DNA of 6,813 nt, taken from the NCBI GenBank assembly GCA_002432195.1, contig DJGG01000045.1, forward strand, positions 1 to 6,813, read 5' to 3'. Of the stretch, positions 6,691 to 6,813 are shown in pieces (within the stretch, counting starts at the first letter, position 1; every line of letters starts with the position of its first letter). The notes under the pieces are model-generated. The model saw nothing but the letters and a program-made list of their open reading frames with translations. It searched no databases and was not told where the DNA came from. The position numbers and the translations under genes were made by a program. This stretch comes from Desulfobacteraceae bacterium UBA5852. GTDB taxonomy: Bacteria > Desulfobacterota > Desulfobacteria > Desulfobacterales > UBA5852.

Positions 6691-6807
6691 GCCCCATAGA
6701 CCGCCTTGATCCCGGCGCGGTCTCTTCGGCAGCGCCTTGTCGGGCCATGAACGGCCTGATGCGAATGATTTTCAAACGCAGCGCCGGGATTTAGGCGGTC
6801 TTGGGGC
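6691..6807. repeat. Long inverted repeat pair enclosing 62 bp, unclassified
   Basis: The left arm (6691-6718, 28 nt) and the reverse complement of the right arm (6781-6807, 27 nt) agree at 25 of 28 aligned positions, with one single-base gap and two substitutions. The shared core is AGACCGCC, then three variable positions, then ATCCCGGCGC. The 62 bp between the arms holds an operator-like dyad (6760-6780) and a tiny ATG frame of 15 codons at 6747-6794 without a clear ribosome binding site. The left arm can also pair locally (AGACCGC 6698-6704 with GCGGTCT 6717-6723). Possible identities are a small non-autonomous terminal-repeat element, a REP-like doublet, or a structured leader of a gene beyond the window. 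No flanking target duplication was recognised, and only 6 bp remain to the window edge. Confidence 0.6.
6760..6780. promoter_or_regulatory. Operator-like dyad with partial Fur-box resemblance
   Basis: The 21 bp element has the symmetric form TGCG..TGA...TCA..CGCA centred on position 6770. Seven of ten base positions per arm pair across the centre. Its core AATGATTTTCA (6764-6774) agrees in part with the Fur consensus AATGATAATCATT, at about nine of thirteen positions. It lies about 207 bp upstream of the thiolase ATG, far for direct control. It touches the right arm of the long inverted repeat, so it may be part of that element or serve a gene to the right. Confidence 0.35.
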
Positions 6808-6813
6808 GAGTTC

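Noticed and set aside
5423..6709. A 428-codon plus-strand frame opposite the thiolase
   Set aside because: It has the same in-register antisense relationship with the thiolase codons, and its protein is rich in Gly, His, Pro and Gln with no domain. It is a compositional shadow.
6655..6725. A tRNA or small structured RNA gene near the GGGGCTC/GAGCCCC repeat
   Set aside because: No cloverleaf with a T-arm consensus (GTTCRA) or anticodon arm could be placed. The pairing is limited to a 7 bp stem with a 26-base loop.
6747..6794. A 15-codon ATG frame inside the inverted repeat
   Set aside because: No ribosome binding site is seen. The length is within chance expectation, and its end lies in the repeat arm.
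6755..6796. An E. coli-type REP element (GCCTGATGCG matches the start of REP sequences)
   Set aside because: Only the first ten bases resemble REP. The expected complementary half (CGCATCAGGC) is absent, and the rest of the organism's signals do not look enterobacterial.
6691..6807. An integron attC recombination site
   Set aside because: No RYYYAAC / GTTRRRY core pair flanks the inverted repeat and no cassette gene or integrase is present.

Overview
This window is a GC-rich bacterial segment with four complete protein genes. Nothing in it looks clearly like a mobile element, phage, CRISPR array or defence system. The gene content points to a Gram-negative, probably Pseudomonadota or Desulfobacterota: there is a full-length PlsB-type glycerol-3-phosphate acyltransferase and two exported YkuD-fold peptidoglycan enzymes, one of them with the YcbB/LdtD architecture. 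Genus or family cannot be fixed from the sequence alone.

Layout, left to right. Positions 1-102 hold a small hairpin and a good sigma70-type promoter (TTGACA, 17 bp, TATTTT) for a plus-strand gene at 103-603, which encodes a small exported YafK-like L,D-transpeptidase-family protein. A 119 bp convergent gap (604-722) with a weak terminator-like hairpin follows. The other three genes are on the minus strand and read right to left: a thiolase (6553 to 5288), a 164 bp gap with a strong GC-rich GNRA-loop hairpin and a weak candidate promoter, plsB (5123 or 5078 to 2451), a 36 bp gap, and a YcbB-like L,D-transpeptidase (2414 to 723). plsB and the transpeptidase gene are close enough to be one transcription unit. 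The thiolase may be co-transcribed with them or separated by the hairpin.

The three minus-strand genes link acyl-CoA metabolism (thiolase), the first acylation step of phospholipid synthesis (PlsB) and peptidoglycan 3-3 cross-linking (YcbB-like). Together with the convergent YafK-like gene, the block is mostly about building the cell envelope. Any functional coordination among them is inference from proximity.

The non-coding right end (6560-6813) is the least explained part. It contains the thiolase leader, a short direct repeat, and a nearly perfect pair of about 27-28 bp inverted repeats (6691-6718 and 6781-6807) that enclose 62 bp. A 21 bp operator-like dyad partly resembling a Fur box sits against the right arm. 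This could be a small non-autonomous repeat element, a REP-like doublet, or a regulatory region for a gene beyond the window. It is the best candidate here for something not yet catalogued, but the evidence is structural only.
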